Below, in pieces: positions 1 through 8,658 of a stretch of 54,552 nt of DNA. The stretch lies in the NCBI RefSeq assembly GCF_000231055.2, contig NZ_CM001466.1, positions 3,353,716 through 3,408,267 of the forward strand, in the 5' to 3' direction. The DNA comes from Saccharomonospora azurea NA-128. GTDB taxonomy: Bacteria; Actinomycetota; Actinomycetes; Mycobacteriales; Pseudonocardiaceae. Both the position numbers and the translations under genes were made by a program. Numbering within the stretch: position 1 is the stretch's first letter; every line of letters starts with the position of its first letter. A model generated the notes under the pieces. That model made no database searches, was not told the DNA's origin, and saw nothing but the letters and a program-made list of their open reading frames with translations.

Positions 1-118
1 TGGGTTAGTGTGCTGCACACCACGGGCGCGCCCGCCTGGGACAACCGGTGAGTAACCCGCGCGCCTTCGACTCGTTGCACGTTGTTGACGCGCCACGAAA
101 TCACGTCCGGGAGGTGCG
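1..118. other. Region upstream of the mce operon
   Basis: No gene is seen. A short perfect inverted repeat (GTGTGC, one base, GCACAC) lies at 8-20 and could be a regulator site, but nothing else supports this. A ribosome-binding sequence GGGAGG lies just before the ATG at 119. The operon promoter is probably here or to the left of the window; I could not assign -35 and -10 boxes. Confidence 0.4.
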
Positions 119-1288
119 ATGGGTGCCGAGGTGGTCATCGAAGGGCTCAGCAAGTCCTTCGGCAAACACACCATCTGGCGTGACGTCACGCTGAACCTGC
201 CTCCCGGCGAGGTGTCGGTGATGCTCGGGCCGTCGGGCACCGGCAAGTCCGTGTTCCTGAAGTCCATGATCGGACTGTTGAAACCGGACAGAGGCAAGTG
301 CGTCATCAACGGTGTGGACATCGTGCGATGTTCGGAGCGCAAGCTCTACGAGATCCGCAAGTTATTCGGGGTGCTGTTCCAGGACGGCGCGCTGTTCGGC
401 TCGATGAACCTCTACGACAACGTCGCCTTCCCACTGCGGGAGCACACGAAGAAGTCCGAGACCGAGATCCGGCGGATCGTGTTCGAGAAGCTGGAGATGA
501 CGGGGCTTTCGGGCGCGGAGCGCAAGCTGCCGGGGGAGATCTCGGGCGGGATGCGCAAGCGTGCGGGTCTGGCGAGGGCGCTCGTGCTCGACCCGGAGAT
601 CATTCTCGTGGACGAACCGGACTCCGGTCTGGACCCGGTGCGCACGACCTACATCTCCCAGTTGTTCATCGACGTCAACGCGCAGATCGACGCCACGTTC
701 CTCATCGTCACCCACAACATCAACCTGGCGCGGACGGTGCCCGACAACCTCGGGATGCTGTACCGCAAGGAACTGGTGATGTTCGGTCCCCGCGAGGTTC
801 TGCTCACCAGCGAGGAGCCCGCGGTGAAGCAGTTCCTGAACGGCCGCATGGACGGGCCGATCGGGATGTCGGAGGAGAAGGACTCGGCGACGCTGGCGGC
901 GGAACGCGCGATGTTCGAGGCCGGTCACCACGCGGGCGGAGTCGAGGAGATCGCGGGTGTGCCCCCGCAGTTGCAGCCGACTCCCGGCCTTCCGGAGCGG
1001 CAGGGGGCGCGGCGTCGTAAGGACCGCGTGATGCGCATTCTGCACACGTTGCCGGAGGCCGCGCGCGAGTCGATCATCGCGTCGTTGTCGCCGGAGGAGC
1101 AGCGTCACTACGGCGTCCACAGTGCTCGGTCGCGCGGCGACCTGGTGGGTGCGCAGCGCGGCACGCTGCCGACCGGTGACGTGGCGCGCATCCCGGACTC
1201 CGACTGGACCCAGCCGCTTCCGCCGGGCTCCGACGCGAGCCCCGACGTGACCCGCCGACTACCTCCGCACCAGCAAGGAAACCTATGA
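119..1288 (+). CDS. MceG-type ABC transporter ATPase (Mkl/MlaF family)
   Basis: This is the ATP-hydrolysing subunit of the Mce lipid importer, acting on the cytoplasmic face of the membrane with the YrbE permeases encoded next. The ABC motifs are intact: Walker A GPSGTGKS at residues 37-44, Q-loop Gln88, signature ISGGM at 141-145, Walker B with catalytic Glu166, and the switch His199. About 130 residues follow the ATPase core; such a C-terminal extension is typical of actinobacterial MceG proteins. Many actinobacteria encode one MceG that serves several Mce systems and lies near rpoB, as Mkl does in M. tuberculosis. The stop overlaps the next start (ATGA), indicating translational coupling. 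Leu82 is encoded by TTA (362-364), a rare codon at this base composition. Confidence 0.93.
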   Translation: MGAEVVIEGLSKSFGKHTIWRDVTLNLPPGEVSVMLGPSGTGKSVFLKSMIGLLKPDRGKCVINGVDIVRCSERKLYEIRKLFGVLFQDGALFGSMNLYDNVAFPLREHTKKSETEIRRIVFEKLEMTGLSGAERKLPGEISGGMRKRAGLARALVLDPEIILVDEPDSGLDPVRTTYISQLFIDVNAQIDATFLIVTHNINLARTVPDNLGMLYRKELVMFGPREVLLTSEEPAVKQFLNGRMDGPIGMSEEKDSATLAAERAMFEAGHHAGGVEEIAGVPPQLQPTPGLPERQGARRRKDRVMRILHTLPEAARESIIASLSPEEQRHYGVHSARSRGDLVGAQRGTLPTGDVARIPDSDWTQPLPPGSDASPDVTRRLPPHQQGNL

Positions 1289-2079
1289 GTTCTCCGGCCT
1301 CGACGGCCAGGATGCCCGGTGCCGGGATGCTCCGCGAGACCGGGCGCTTGTTCGCGCTCGGACTCGACGTGGCGCGTGGAGTGTTCCAACGCCCGTTCCA
1401 GTTTCGGGAGTTCATCCAGCAGGCCTGGTTCATCGCCAGTGTGACGATCCTGCCGACGGCGTTGGTGGCGATCCCGTTCGGCGCGGTCATCTCGATGCAG
1501 TTCGGCTCGCTCGCGAAGCAGCTGGGCGCGCAGTCGTACACGGGGGCGGGCAGCGTGCTGGCGACCGTGCAGCAGGCGAGCCCGCTCGTGGTGGCGTTGC
1601 TCGTGGCGGGCGCGGGCGGGTCGGCCATCTGCGCGGACATCGGCGCGCGCACCATCCGCGAGGAGATCGACGCGATGGAGGTGCTCGGCGTGTCAGCCGT
1701 GCAGCGCCTCGTGGTGCCGAGGGTGCTCGCGTGCATGTTCGTCGCGGTGCTGCTCAACGGCATGGTGAGCGTCATCGGGGTGCTCGGCGGCTACTTCTTC
1801 AACGTCGTGCTCCAGGACGGCACACCGGGTGCGTACCTGGCGAGCTTCTCGGCGCTGGCACAGCTGTCCGACCTGTGGATCGGTGAGATCAAGGCGCTGA
1901 TCTTCGGTTTCATCGCCGCGGTCGTCGCCGCGTACCGGGGCCTGAACCCGCCGCCCGGACCGAAGGGCGTCGGCGACGCCGTGAACCAGTCGGTCGTCAT
2001 CACGTTCCTGCTGCTGTTCGTGGTCAACACGGTGATCACACTGATCTACCTGCAGCTCGTTCCCTCGAAGCTGGACTGA
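1285..2079 (+). CDS. YrbE/MlaE-family permease, first copy (YrbEA)
   Basis: This is one of the two integral membrane permeases of the Mce complex. It is 264 residues long, has several hydrophobic segments, and carries the MlaE signature EEIDAMEVLGV (about residues 118-128), a cytoplasmic coupling region that contacts the ATPase. The length is normal for the family. The ATG overlaps the mceG stop, and the next permease begins three bases after the stop. It should form a heterodimer with the next gene product, passing lipid from the MceA-F assembly across the inner membrane. The substrate (sterol, fatty acid or other lipid) cannot be read from the sequence. Confidence 0.93.
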   Translation: MSSPASTARMPGAGMLRETGRLFALGLDVARGVFQRPFQFREFIQQAWFIASVTILPTALVAIPFGAVISMQFGSLAKQLGAQSYTGAGSVLATVQQASPLVVALLVAGAGGSAICADIGARTIREEIDAMEVLGVSAVQRLVVPRVLACMFVAVLLNGMVSVIGVLGGYFFNVVLQDGTPGAYLASFSALAQLSDLWIGEIKALIFGFIAAVVAAYRGLNPPPGPKGVGDAVNQSVVITFLLLFVVNTVITLIYLQLVPSKLD

Positions 2080-2082
2080 CTC

Positions 2083-2922
2083 ATGGCCCGTTTGACCCAG
2101 AATGCGAAGAACTTCCTCAACCGTCCACTGACGACACTGGACTTGCTCGGCGATCAGATGTCGTTCTACCTGCGCGCGCTCGCGTGGGCGCCGAGGGCGG
2201 TGCGCCGGTACAGCCGTGAGGTGTTGCGGCTGCTCGCCGAGGTCAGCTTCGGCTCCGGTTCGCTGGCGGTGATCGGCGGCACCGTGGGCGTGATGGTGGG
2301 GCTGACCCTGTTCACCGGTGTCCTCGTCGGACTGCAGGGCTTCTCGGCGTTGGACTCCATCGGCACGTCGGCGTTCACGGGTTTTCTGACGTCGTTCTTC
2401 AACACGCGGGAGATCGCCCCTCTGGTGGCGGGACTGGCGTTGTCGGCGACGGTGGGCGCGGGTTTCACCGCGCAGCTCGGCGCGATGCGGATCTCCGAGG
2501 AGGTCGACGCCCTGGAGGTGATGGGGGTGCCGAGCCTGCCGTACCTCGTGACGACGCGCATCATCGCCGGGTTCGTGGCCGTGATCCCGCTGTACGTCAT
2601 CGGGTTGCTGAGTTCGTATCTCGCCTCGAGAACCGTGGTCGTGCACCTCTACGGGCAGTCGGCGGGAACGTACGACCACTACTTCGACATGTTCCTCCCG
2701 CCGGAGGACGTGTTCTACTCGTTCGTCAAGGTGCTGATCTTCAGCGTTCTGATCATTTTGATGCACTGTTACTACGGTTACCGGGCCTCCGGTGGGCCCG
2801 CCGGTGTGGGCATCGCGGTGGGCCGGGCCGTCCGGCTGTCGATCGTGACGGTGGCGGTGGTCAACTTCTTCATCGGCTTCGCCATCTGGGGCACCGACAC
2901 GACGGTGAGGATCGCGGGATGA
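2083..2922 (+). CDS. YrbE/MlaE-family permease, second copy (YrbEB)
   Basis: This is the second permease of the pair, 279 residues long. It has the same family signature (EEVDALEVMGV around residue 140) and a conserved membrane core that includes GLALSATVGAGF. It differs from YrbEA along its whole length, as the two permeases of an actinobacterial mce operon normally do. The stop overlaps the mceA start (ATGA). The role is inferred from family and position: transmembrane passage of lipid delivered by the Mce proteins. Confidence 0.93.
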   Translation: MARLTQNAKNFLNRPLTTLDLLGDQMSFYLRALAWAPRAVRRYSREVLRLLAEVSFGSGSLAVIGGTVGVMVGLTLFTGVLVGLQGFSALDSIGTSAFTGFLTSFFNTREIAPLVAGLALSATVGAGFTAQLGAMRISEEVDALEVMGVPSLPYLVTTRIIAGFVAVIPLYVIGLLSSYLASRTVVVHLYGQSAGTYDHYFDMFLPPEDVFYSFVKVLIFSVLIILMHCYYGYRASGGPAGVGIAVGRAVRLSIVTVAVVNFFIGFAIWGTDTTVRIAG

Positions 2923-4241
2923 GCTCGACAGGGGCGACGGTTCGTCGCAGGTTGCTCGGCCTGCTGCTGGTGGGCGTTCTGGTCGGCGGTATCGCGCTGA
3001 GTGTGGCCATCTACAACCGGGCGTTCAGCGAGCACGTGACCGTGCGGCTGCAGGCCGACGAGATCGGCAACCAGCTCGCGCCGAACTCCGACGTGAAGGT
3101 GCGGGGACTGATCGTCGGCCGCGTCGGCGACATCCAGGCGACGCCGGACGGGACGGAGCTGGTGTTGCAGCTCGACCCGGAGCACGCGGAGCTGGTGCCC
3201 GCGAACGTGTCGGCGCGGTTCCTGCCGAAGACGTTGTTCGGTGAGCGCTACGTCGACCTGGAGATCCCCGAGCAGCCGTCGATGTCGAGCCTCGTCGACG
3301 GCGATGTGATCGCGCAGGACCGCACCGAGGAGGCTGTGCGGCTGGACCGGGCGCTCGACAACCTGCTGCCCGTGTTGCAGGCCGTGCAACCGGAGAAGCT
3401 GTCGAGCACGTTGTCGGCGATCTCCACCGCCCTGGAGGGCCGAGGCGAGCAGCTCGGGCGGACTCTGTCCGAACTGGGCGACTACCTGAGCGAGCTGAAC
3501 CCGCACGTGCCCAAGCTGCAGGAGAACCTGCGCGAGCTGGCCCAGTTCTCGGACACGCTGTCCGACGTCGCGCCCGACCTGCTGACCACGCTCGACAACC
3601 TGACCACCACGAGCCGCACCGTGGTCGAACAGAGCTTCAACCTCGACACGCTCTACCGCACGGTGACGACGGCGTCGAGCGATCTCGACACGTTCCTCGA
3701 CGCGAACCAGTCCAACCTCATCAGTCTCGGCGAGACGGCACGTCCCACGGCGGAGCTGCTCGCGAAGTACGCGCCGTCCTACCCCTGCTTCCTCGGGCAG
3801 ATGGCCGAGCTCGTGCCGCGCATCGACGAGTCGTTCGGCAAGGGCACGAACAAGCCCGGCCTCCACGCGACGCTGGAGATCACCGTGGACCGGGGCCCGT
3901 ACAAGGCGGGCCAGGACGAGCCCGAGTACGGGGACAAGCGCGGGCCGCGCTGCTACGCCATGGACGAGTACCCGGACCCGTTCCCGCAGCATCCACCGGA
4001 CGGCCCGTTGCGGGACGGCACGGTGCACCCGCCCGCGGCGCGCACGTCGGGGAACGGGCTCAACGACTCGGCCGGAGGCGGTGCCGCCCCGGCGGGCAAC
4101 CCGGCCAACACCGCGGGCGAGCACGCGCTGGTGGCCCAGCTCGTGGGCCCGAGGGTCGGCCTGGACCCCGCCCAGGTGCCCGAGTGGGGCTCGCTGCTGG
4201 TGGCGCCGCTGTACCGGGGCGCGGAGGTGACGGTCGAATGA
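2919..4241 (+). CDS. MceA, MlaD-domain lipid-transport protein
   Basis: This is the first of six Mce proteins, exported but membrane-anchored. A single hydrophobic segment lies at about residues 12-30. An MCE/MlaD domain follows (about 40-120, including SDVKVRGLIVGRVGDI). Next comes a long helical region rich in Leu and Glu, then a Cys-containing C-terminal part around YPCFLGQM and a low-complexity Gly/Ala/Pro tail, both usual for MceA. At 440 residues it is within family length. It probably joins MceB-F in a hetero-hexameric tube that shuttles lipid to the YrbE permeases. Its start is coupled to the yrbEB stop. Confidence 0.9.
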   Translation: MSSTGATVRRRLLGLLLVGVLVGGIALSVAIYNRAFSEHVTVRLQADEIGNQLAPNSDVKVRGLIVGRVGDIQATPDGTELVLQLDPEHAELVPANVSARFLPKTLFGERYVDLEIPEQPSMSSLVDGDVIAQDRTEEAVRLDRALDNLLPVLQAVQPEKLSSTLSAISTALEGRGEQLGRTLSELGDYLSELNPHVPKLQENLRELAQFSDTLSDVAPDLLTTLDNLTTTSRTVVEQSFNLDTLYRTVTTASSDLDTFLDANQSNLISLGETARPTAELLAKYAPSYPCFLGQMAELVPRIDESFGKGTNKPGLHATLEITVDRGPYKAGQDEPEYGDKRGPRCYAMDEYPDPFPQHPPDGPLRDGTVHPPAARTSGNGLNDSAGGGAAPAGNPANTAGEHALVAQLVGPRVGLDPAQVPEWGSLLVAPLYRGAEVTVE

Positions 4242-4266
4242 ACACGCCGGTCGGGGAGGTGATCGC

Positions 4267-5298
4267 GTGAAGGGGCTCTGGGCGCCGCTTCTGAAGCTGG
4301 GTGTCTTCGTCGTCACCACCGTGGTCTTCACCGCCATGCTCGGATTCAGCATCGCGAACGTGGGCACGTCGGACACCGACACCTACAAGGCCCGGTTCAC
4401 CGACGCCACGTCGGTGCTCGCGGGCGACGAGGTGCGTATCGCCGGTGTCCGGGTGGGCAAGGTCGCCGACGTCCGCATCGTCGACCGCAGGATCGCCGAG
4501 GTCGAGTTCGAACTGGACAGCGGTCGGAGGTTGCCCGACAACGTGGTGGCGGCCATCAAGTTCCGCAACCTCGTCGGCCAGCGCTACCTCTCGATCGAAC
4601 GCGGTCAGGGACGGTCGCAGGGCGTCCTGGAGCCGGGTGGCACGATCCCGCTGGAGAACACCCGGCCCGCCGTCGACCTCACCGAGCTGTTCAACGGCTT
4701 CAAGCCCCTGTTCCGGGCGCTGTCACCCGAGGACGTGAACACGCTGTCGTACCAGATCGTCCGCGTGCTCCAGGGCGAGGGCGGCACCGTGGAGAGCCTG
4801 CTCGCGCACACCGCGTCGCTCACCACGACGCTCGCCGAGCGCGACCAGGTCATCGGTGACGTCATCGACAACCTGAACCAGGTGCTGCACACCCTGAACG
4901 AACGCACCCCCCAGCTGTCGCAGCTGATCGGCAGGCTCCAGCAGTTCGTGTCGGGACTCGCGAGCGACCGCGAACCCATCGGCGAGGCGATCGACGCGAT
5001 CGGCGACCTCACCAAGACCACCGCCGGTCTGCTCGACGAGGCGCGCAAACCCCTGCGCGAGGACATCGACGCGCTCGGCGAGCTCGCGGGCAACCTCAAC
5101 GACTCCGAGGAAGTCGTCGAGCACTTCATCCAGTACCTGCCGAGGAAGACGAGCCGGCTCGCGTCCACAGCGGACTACGGCTCGTGGCTGAACTTCTTCC
5201 TGTGCGAAGCGAAGGGCAACATCAGCATCACCGGACTCGGTGACCAGCCGGTGTCGTTGCCGCTACTGCCCGCGAACCGGAGCCGGTGCCTGTCATGA
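4267..5298 (+). CDS. MceB, MlaD-domain lipid-transport protein
   Basis: A 343-residue Mce protein with an N-terminal membrane segment (about residues 8-30), an MCE domain containing AGDEVRIAGVRVGKVADV, a long helical region, and the FF.C motif near the C-terminus that is typical of MceB. The GTG at 4267, preceded by GGGGAGGTG in the short gap after mceA, is the best start. An ATG overlapping the mceA stop at 4238 leads only to a ten-codon frame. The stop overlaps the mceC ATG. It is a subunit of the same transport tube as its neighbours. Confidence 0.9.
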   Translation: MKGLWAPLLKLGVFVVTTVVFTAMLGFSIANVGTSDTDTYKARFTDATSVLAGDEVRIAGVRVGKVADVRIVDRRIAEVEFELDSGRRLPDNVVAAIKFRNLVGQRYLSIERGQGRSQGVLEPGGTIPLENTRPAVDLTELFNGFKPLFRALSPEDVNTLSYQIVRVLQGEGGTVESLLAHTASLTTTLAERDQVIGDVIDNLNQVLHTLNERTPQLSQLIGRLQQFVSGLASDREPIGEAIDAIGDLTKTTAGLLDEARKPLREDIDALGELAGNLNDSEEVVEHFIQYLPRKTSRLASTADYGSWLNFFLCEAKGNISITGLGDQPVSLPLLPANRSRCLS

Positions 5299-6281
5299 CG
5301 AAGTTCTCCCACCGCAACCCCATTCCGATCGCGCTCGTCGGGATCACGCTGATGCTGCTGGGCACGCTCGCCGCGCTGAACTCCGACGACCTCCCGCTGA
5401 TCGGCGGCGGCACCACCTACCGCGCCGAGTTCAGCGAGGCCGCCGGCTTGCAGACCGACGACGAGGTGCGCATCGCCGGGGTGCGGGTCGGCGAGGTCAC
5501 CGACATCGAACTCGACGGCGCGAAGGTGCTGGTGTCGTTCAAGGTCTCCGACGCGTGGCTCGGTGACCGCACCACCGCCGCCATCAAGATCAAGACGTTG
5601 CTGGGACAGAAGTTCCTCGCGCTCGATCCGCGCGGCGAGGAGACCCTCGATCCCAGCGACACGATCCCGCTGGACCGCACCGCCGCGCCCTACGACGTCC
5701 TGGAGGCGTTCCGCGACCTCTCCGAGACGGTCGACGAGATCGACGTCGACCAGCTGGCCGAGAGCTTCGACGTCCTGTCGGACACCTTCGCCGACACCCC
5801 CGACGACGTGCGCGGGGCGCTCGAAGGCCTGTCCGAGCTGTCCGACACCATCGCCTCGCGCGACGCCGAACTCGCCGAACTCCTCGACGGAACCCGGCAG
5901 GTCAGCCAGACCCTCGCCGACCGCGACGGCGAACTCGCCACCCTCATCGAGGACGGCAACGCGCTGCTGGAGGAACTCTCCGCCCGCGAGGAGGCGATCC
6001 GGGCGATGCTCACCGGCACGCGCGAACTGTCGGAACAGCTGCGCGGGCTGGTCGACGACAACGACGAACAACTGGAGCCGGTGCTCGCGCAGCTCGACAA
6101 GCTCACCGACATGTTGGAGCGCAACCAGGACTCGCTGTCGCAGGGCATCGAGAACTTCGCGCCGTTCGTGCGCGTCTTCAACAACACCATCGGCAGCGGG
6201 CGCTGGTTCGACAACTACATCTGCGGCCTGCTGCTGCCGAGCATCGGACCGCTCAACGAAGAGGGGTGCAACGCGCGATGA
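5295..6281 (+). CDS. MceC, MlaD-domain lipid-transport protein
   Basis: This 328-residue Mce protein has an N-terminal membrane segment, an MCE domain (TDDEVRIAGVRVGEVTDI) and a long acidic helical region. That region repeats short units built around Leu, Asp and Glu, consistent with the helical barrel of Mce proteins. The C-terminal GRWFDNYICG segment is characteristic of MceC. I prefer the ATG at 5295 because it overlaps the mceB stop (ATGA), like most junctions in this operon; a GTG nine bases upstream is possible. It is a subunit of the lipid-transport tube. Confidence 0.9.
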   Translation: MTKFSHRNPIPIALVGITLMLLGTLAALNSDDLPLIGGGTTYRAEFSEAAGLQTDDEVRIAGVRVGEVTDIELDGAKVLVSFKVSDAWLGDRTTAAIKIKTLLGQKFLALDPRGEETLDPSDTIPLDRTAAPYDVLEAFRDLSETVDEIDVDQLAESFDVLSDTFADTPDDVRGALEGLSELSDTIASRDAELAELLDGTRQVSQTLADRDGELATLIEDGNALLEELSAREEAIRAMLTGTRELSEQLRGLVDDNDEQLEPVLAQLDKLTDMLERNQDSLSQGIENFAPFVRVFNNTIGSGRWFDNYICGLLLPSIGPLNEEGCNAR

Positions 6282-7459
6282 CCGACACCCGCTTCGGGCA
6301 AAAGCTCGCCCGCGGAATCGCCGCCGCCTGCGTGCTCGGCCTGGTGGTCGCCGGCGCGCTGTGGTGGACGTTGAAGGACGCGGGCTCCAAGCACGTCACC
6401 GCGTACTTCACCGAGGCGATCGGCCTCTACGAGGGCAACAGCGTCCGCATCCTCGGCGTCGAGGTGGGCGAGGTGGTCTCCGTCGAGCCGGAGGGCGACC
6501 GCGTCAGGGTGGAGATGACCTACGACCGGAAGTTCTCCGTCCCCGCCGACGCGGGTGCGATCCTCGTCGCGCCCTCGCTGGTCTCCGACCGCTACGTGCA
6601 GTTCACCCCGGCCCACACGGAGGGAGACGAACTCGCCGACGGCGCCGTGATCCCGTTGACGCGCACCGCCGTCCCGCTGGAGATCGACGAACTCGGCGAG
6701 AGCCTCAGCCGCGTCTCCGAGGCGCTGGGACCGAACGGCGCCAACGCGGACGGCTCCCTGTCGGACCTCCTCGACACGGCCGCCGAGAACCTCGACGGCA
6801 ACGGCAAGGCGCTCAACCAGACCATCACCAAGCTCGGACAGGCTGCGGGCACGCTGTCCGGCAACTCCGAGGACCTGTTCGTCACCGTCGAGAACCTCGC
6901 CAAGCTGTCCGGCACGCTCGCCGACAGCGACGGGCAGGTGCGCCGGTTCGAGGAGCAGCTCGCCCAGGTCAGCGGATTCCTCGCCGACGAGCGCGAGAAC
7001 CTGTCGGCCACCGTCGCCGAACTCGGCACCACGCTGGAGATCGTCGACGAGTTCCTTACCGACAACCACGATCGCGTGAAGTCCAACGTCGACAAACTCG
7101 CCGACGTCACCGAGGTGCTCGTCGAACAGCGGGCCGCGCTCGCGGAGACGCTCGACATCGCGCCACTCGCGCTCGGCAACCTCGCCAACACCTACAACGC
7201 CGCGTCGGGCACCCTCGACGCCCGGCCGAACATGAACGAGCTGACCGAACCCCCGATCGCCATGGTCTGCGGTCTGCTCAAGCAGACGCCCAAGGCACTC
7301 GACGCGCTCGGCGGCCTGTGTTCGAAGCTGAGCGGAGTCCTGGAGGGAGCCGTCCCGCTCCCGTCGCTGGCCGAGAGCGTGAACTCGCTGAACAAGGGCG
7401 AGCTGCCGCCGCTGCCGCTTCCGCTGGTCGGACAGATCACGGGTGGAGGTGACCGATGA
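6278..7459 (+). CDS. MceD, MlaD-domain lipid-transport protein
   Basis: A 393-residue Mce protein with a membrane segment near residues 15-33, an MCE domain (GNSVRILGVEVGEVVSV), an extended helical region and a family-typical C-terminal part containing NLANTYNAASGTLDARPN. The ATG at 6278 overlaps the mceC stop and is preferred over an in-frame GTG twelve bases earlier. The stop overlaps the mceE start. The operon position and MCE domain make the assignment firm; the lipid specificity is unknown. Confidence 0.9.
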   Translation: MTDTRFGQKLARGIAAACVLGLVVAGALWWTLKDAGSKHVTAYFTEAIGLYEGNSVRILGVEVGEVVSVEPEGDRVRVEMTYDRKFSVPADAGAILVAPSLVSDRYVQFTPAHTEGDELADGAVIPLTRTAVPLEIDELGESLSRVSEALGPNGANADGSLSDLLDTAAENLDGNGKALNQTITKLGQAAGTLSGNSEDLFVTVENLAKLSGTLADSDGQVRRFEEQLAQVSGFLADERENLSATVAELGTTLEIVDEFLTDNHDRVKSNVDKLADVTEVLVEQRAALAETLDIAPLALGNLANTYNAASGTLDARPNMNELTEPPIAMVCGLLKQTPKALDALGGLCSKLSGVLEGAVPLPSLAESVNSLNKGELPPLPLPLVGQITGGGDR

Positions 7460-8658
7460 GGCGGCTTCGCGCGGGCATCGCCGCCGCGAGCGCGGCCACG
7501 CTGCTCGTCATCGCCGGGTGCAGCGGGTACCAGGGCGTCTACGACGTCCCACTGCCCGGAGGCGCCGACCTCGGCGACGACCCGTACACCGTGCGCGTGC
7601 ACTTCCGCGACGTCCTCGACCTCGTGCCCAAGGCGGGAGTGCGGGTGGGGGAGGTTCCCGTCGGCGCCGTCGAGGAGGTGAAGCTCGCCGAGGACGGGTG
7701 GACCGCCGAGGTGGTGCTCGCCGTCAACCGCGACGTCCGGCTACCCGCGGGCGCCATCGCCAACCTGCGCCAGTCCAGCCTGCTCGGTGAGAAGTACGTC
7801 GAGCTCGCCGCACCCGCCGAGGGCACCGACGCCGGCGGCGGCACCCTCGCCGACGGCGACCTCATCCCGATCGAGCGCACCAACCGCAGCGTCCAGGTCG
7901 AGGAGGTGCTGGGCGCGCTGTCCATGCTTCTCAACGGCGGTGGCGTCGAGCAGCTCAACACGATCACCAAGGAGCTCAACGCGGCCCTGGAGGGCAACGC
8001 TCCGGACATCAAGTCACTGCTGCGCAACGCCGAGAAACTCGTGAAGGCGCTCGACGAGCAGTCCAGCGACATCACGACCGCGTTGGACGCGCTCAACCGG
8101 CTGTCCTCCACGCTGAACTCGCAACGCGACAAGATCGCCGTCGCCGTCGAGGACCTCGGCCCCGGGCTGGAGGTGCTCGAACGCCAGCGTGACCAGCTCG
8201 TCGACATGCTGAGCGCGCTCGACGGCCTGTCCGAGGTGGCGGTCGAGACCGTCGATGCCGGGCAGGAGGACCTCGTCGCCAACCTCGAAGCACTTCTCCC
8301 GGTCCTGCGCAAGCTCGGGGAGGCCGGGTCCGACCTCCCGAACGCCCTCGAACTGATGCTCACCTACCCGTTCACCGACGCGGCGGCCGAGGGAGTCAAG
8401 GGCGACTACATGAACCTCTACCTCGAACTGGATCTCAACCTGAAGGAGATCCTCGCCAACCTCGGGCGCAGCAGGCAGAACCCGCTGCACAGCCTGCCGA
8501 TCGTCGGCGACCTCACCAACCCCCGCGAGACGGACTCCGACGACACCTCGTCGGTGTTGCCGATCCCGGGCGACGACCCGTACAGCACTCAAGGGCAGGA
8601 CAGCGGCGAGAGCGGTCTCGGCGGGCTTCTCGACTCCATCGTGGGAGGTGCTCGCTGA
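7456..8658 (+). CDS. MceE, Mce-family lipoprotein
   Basis: This is the lipoprotein member of the Mce set, 400 residues long. The N-terminus has basic residues, a hydrophobic stretch and a lipobox LVIAGC with the acylated Cys at residue 22; a lipidated fifth Mce protein is standard in actinobacterial operons. An MCE domain and a long helical region follow, then a Ser/Asp-rich tail. GGTGGAGG lies before the start, which overlaps the mceD stop. The stop and the mceF start share a base (TGATG). Confidence 0.92.
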   Translation: MRRLRAGIAAASAATLLVIAGCSGYQGVYDVPLPGGADLGDDPYTVRVHFRDVLDLVPKAGVRVGEVPVGAVEEVKLAEDGWTAEVVLAVNRDVRLPAGAIANLRQSSLLGEKYVELAAPAEGTDAGGGTLADGDLIPIERTNRSVQVEEVLGALSMLLNGGGVEQLNTITKELNAALEGNAPDIKSLLRNAEKLVKALDEQSSDITTALDALNRLSSTLNSQRDKIAVAVEDLGPGLEVLERQRDQLVDMLSALDGLSEVAVETVDAGQEDLVANLEALLPVLRKLGEAGSDLPNALELMLTYPFTDAAAEGVKGDYMNLYLELDLNLKEILANLGRSRQNPLHSLPIVGDLTNPRETDSDDTSSVLPIPGDDPYSTQGQDSGESGLGGLLDSIVGGAR

